NCBI RefSeq assembly: GCF_002355275.1
Contig: NZ_CP023449.1
Coordinates: 3,450,001 to 3,514,000, forward strand
Direction of reading: 5' to 3'
Source of the DNA: Rhizorhabdus dicambivorans
Lineage (GTDB): Bacteria; Pseudomonadota; Alphaproteobacteria; Sphingomonadales; Sphingomonadaceae
Length of the DNA: 64,000 nucleotides
A program made the position numbers and the translations under genes. Shown in pieces: positions 61,849-64,000 of this stretch (positions are counted from its first letter, which is position 1; every line of letters begins with the position of its first letter). The notes under the pieces are model-generated. The model did no database searches and was not told the DNA's origin. It saw only the letters and a list, made by a program, of their open reading frames with translations.

Positions 61849-64000
61849 GTAACATTCTCCTGATCGATCTCGCGGACAAGCGCTTGTTCGGGAAAGATGA
61901 TATCAAACCGGGCGCCGGACAATTCGGTGCGGTTGGACGCCCTGACCTGCAGGCCCATCGCCTCGGCGAACGCCTTGACGATGGCAAGGCCGAGCCCGCT
62001 GCCCCCCTTCGATCGATCCGACCCCTCGAAGCGCTGGAAGGTCTGGAAAACATCAGCTTCCCGTCCGACAGGGAGGCCAGGCCCCTGGTCCATCACAGAC
62101 AAGACGAGTTCGCCGGGCGTACGCTCAGCCACGACATGGATCGGGCTATCCGGATCGGCATAGCGCCCGGCATTGTCGAACAGGTTGATCAACACATGAT
62201 GGAAGAGCTGTGGATCGACACGGACCAGCGGCAGGCCCGGTGCCACGGCCAAGTCAATCTCGTGACCGACGAGCGCGGCGCGGGTATCGTGAACGGCGCT
62301 GGCAATCGCGTCGGTCAGGTCGGTCGATTCAAGATTGAGGCGCATCACCCCCGCCTCGACCCGGGCCATGTCGAGCAGATTAGCGACAAATCTGTTGAGC
62401 CGCTGCGCCTCTGCCTCGACGGTATCGACCAGGGGGGATGGCCGCTCGGCGCGCAGCATGTTCGCCGCCGCGAGGATAGCGGTCAACGGCGTCTTGAGAT
62501 CGTGACTTACCGAGGACAGAAGCGCGGCTCGCAGCCGGTCCGTTTCCTTCAGTTGGGCGACATCGCGCATCTCGTCCTCGAACTGCATACGCTCGATCAC
62601 CAGCGCCGACTGGTCGGTCAGGCTGAGGAGCAGCGAGGTCTTGTCGGCCGGGACCGGCATTGCGCCATCATCGCGCGTCAACCCAACGACGCCGACCACC
62701 CCGCGCGACGTCTTCAGCGGATAAAAAAGCCAATCCGAGCCGGTCAACGTATCGGAGCCCCGCCCGGTCGCGGTCCCCTTGTCCATCGCCCATTGCGCGG
62801 CGGCATGTTCCATCGTGTCGAGCTTGTCCTCGGGCGGCCAGGCGGCTCGCAGGGCGGGACCATCGGGGGAGGCGGTCAGCACGCAGACCCGCGCATCGAA
62901 CAATCGCGCTAGCTCGGCGCAGATCGCCTGCATGAGTTCCTCGTCATTGCCGATCGTCGTCAGTTGTCGGGAGAAGCCCGCAAGGGCGGCATTGAGCCGT
63001 GCGCTGGAGGTTGCAAGGTCGGCCTGGGACCTTATCCGCGCCGCGAATTGGCTGGTCACCAGCGCGACGCCAAGGAGGACGACGATGGTGACGACATTTT
63101 CAGGATTGCTGATCGTCAGCGTGCCCGTGGGCGGCAAGAAGAAGAAATTATAGGCGAGCGAGGACGCGAAACCGGCGAACACGCCGGCGCGGAGGCCATA
63201 GAGGCTGGCAGCCGCCATCACCGGCAAAAGATAGAGCAGCGCGATGTTCGTGATATTGAGCGTCGTTCCCAACCCCAATCCCGCCGCGGTGACTAGCGCG
63301 ACGACCAGGAGCGAGACGATATAGTCGCTCGGCTTGCCCCAATGTCCGGCCGGTCGTCGCCGATGGCGGACCGTCGCATCGTGCTGGTCGCCTGGCAGGA
63401 CATGCACCGCCACGTCGGTCAGCCCGCGGACGAGTTGATCGACCACCGACCCGTGGCGCATCTCGAACCACCAGGGCCGCGCCGATTTGCCGATGACGAT
63501 CTGGGTCGCACGTGCCTCGCGCGCATAGGAGATCAGACCATCGACCACACGCACCGCCGGGATGGTAGCGGTGGCGCCGCCCAGTTGTGCTGCAAGCGCC
63601 ATCGCCTGATTAAGCCGCTTGCGTTCCTCATCGCCAAGCTGTGCTGTGCGCGGACTTTCGATGTGCAAGGCGGTCCATGGAGCGCCCAGCGCATCGGCAA
63701 GTCGCTTGGCAGCCCGCACCAGTTCCTGCGCGCTCGGCTGCTCGCTCACCGCGACGATCACCCGCTCGCCCGCAGCGAAGCTGCCCGCCAGAGCATGGGC
63801 GCGGACATAGTCGAGCATCTGCGCATCCACGGCCTGCGCGGCGCGACGCAGCGCGAGTTCGCGCAGGGCCGACAGGTTCGACTTGGAGAAAAAATGGTTG
63901 AGCGCGCGGCTCGCTTCGTCGGGGATATAGACCTTCCCCTCCTTCAACCGCTCGATCAGTTCATCGGGCGGAATATCGACCACCTCGATGTCGGCGGTCT
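61845..64000 (-). CDS. kdpD: KdpD potassium sensor histidine kinase (N-terminus beyond right edge)
   Basis: About 718 residues are visible. The frame is open to the window edge and reads TADIEVVDIPPDELIERLKE, the end of the N-terminal KdpD domain, so the in-frame GTG near 63983 is not the true start. Domains in order: end of KdpD domain, USP-like domain (ERVIVAVSEQPSAQELVRAA, IVIGKS), four membrane helices (DYIVSLLVVALVTAAGLGLG on), a GAF domain, HisKA with SSVSHDLKTPLTAI, and HATPase_c with NLFDNAGRYA, DQGPGLP and GGSGLGLAIV. It autophosphorylates under K+ limitation and phosphorylates KdpE. The kdpFABC pump genes are expected just past the right edge. Confidence 0.95.
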   Translation of the reverse strand, partial: TADIEVVDIPPDELIERLKEGKVYIPDEASRALNHFFSKSNLSALRELALRRAAQAVDAQMLDYVRAHALAGSFAAGERVIVAVSEQPSAQELVRAAKRLADALGAPWTALHIESPRTAQLGDEERKRLNQAMALAAQLGGATATIPAVRVVDGLISYAREARATQIVIGKSARPWWFEMRHGSVVDQLVRGLTDVAVHVLPGDQHDATVRHRRRPAGHWGKPSDYIVSLLVVALVTAAGLGLGTTLNITNIALLYLLPVMAAASLYGLRAGVFAGFASSLAYNFFFLPPTGTLTISNPENVVTIVVLLGVALVTSQFAARIRSQADLATSSARLNAALAGFSRQLTTIGNDEELMQAICAELARLFDARVCVLTASPDGPALRAAWPPEDKLDTMEHAAAQWAMDKGTATGRGSDTLTGSDWLFYPLKTSRGVVGVVGLTRDDGAMPVPADKTSLLLSLTDQSALVIERMQFEDEMRDVAQLKETDRLRAALLSSVSHDLKTPLTAILAAANMLRAERPSPLVDTVEAEAQRLNRFVANLLDMARVEAGVMRLNLESTDLTDAIASAVHDTRAALVGHEIDLAVAPGLPLVRVDPQLFHHVLINLFDNAGRYADPDSPIHVVAERTPGELVLSVMDQGPGLPVGREADVFQTFQRFEGSDRSKGGSGLGLAIVKAFAEAMGLQVRASNRTELSGARFDIIFPEQALVREIDQENVT

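Noticed and set aside
1-64000. CRISPR arrays or insertion sequences
   Set aside because: No regularly spaced repeats and no transposase gene with flanking inverted repeats were seen on reading the window.

Overview
The window looks like chromosome of a GC-rich alphaproteobacterium, most likely a sphingomonad. This is inferred from several TonB-dependent receptors (TBDRs), the Ti-type TraA/TraC/TraD plus DUF6118 mobilisation module, P4-type integrases and a Kup/KdpDE potassium region; no rRNA or intact tRNA gene was seen to confirm it.

Layout. (1) 1-3.5 kb: divergent SDR / TetR regulator plus quinone-oxidoreductase-like gene, then a decayed PQQ quinohemoprotein alcohol dehydrogenase. (2) 3.9-22.8 kb: nested mobile DNA. 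A P4-type integrase with two small excisionase-like genes (3.9-5.7 kb) precedes a second element bounded by a 16-bp repeat equal to a tRNA 3' end (5776-5791 and 22190-22205). That element carries its own integrase, two HTH genes, two cargo modules, traC/traD, a recognisable oriT and the TraA relaxase-helicase. The cargo looks like anti-phage or anti-DNA functions: a phosphoribosyltransferase with two small nucleases, and a convergent operon of a type IIG restriction-methylase, an exported protein and a DUF262-HNH-AlbA fusion. Two further HTH genes beyond the right end probably belong to the outer element. (3) 23.3-56.6 kb: a large accessory block for uptake and dismantling of peptides. It holds three TBDR-led gene sets with MFS carriers, S15, S9, M14 and M19 peptidases, an amidohydrolase, a CapA-like protein, ornithine-cyclodeaminase-like proteins, a D-amino-acid dehydrogenase and an aminotransferase, with GntR, GlxA/AraC and LysR regulators. 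Two sets face each other at 44.2 kb, where both end genes are truncated. (4) 56.6-58 kb: scar of integrase and TBDR fragments. (5) 58-64 kb: kup and small genes, then kdpE and kdpD, the latter running off the right edge.

How the parts work together. In the peptide block the receptors carry signal peptides but none of the peptidases does. The simplest reading is that an intact substrate crosses the outer membrane through a TBDR and the inner membrane through a spinster-type MFS carrier and is then cut in the cytoplasm. DadA and the M19 dipeptidases point to D-residues or unusual linkages. A shared inverted repeat (consensus ATTGGATAAAATRTCCANT) upstream of both the GntR gene and the first TBDR suggests that GntR controls the first operon.
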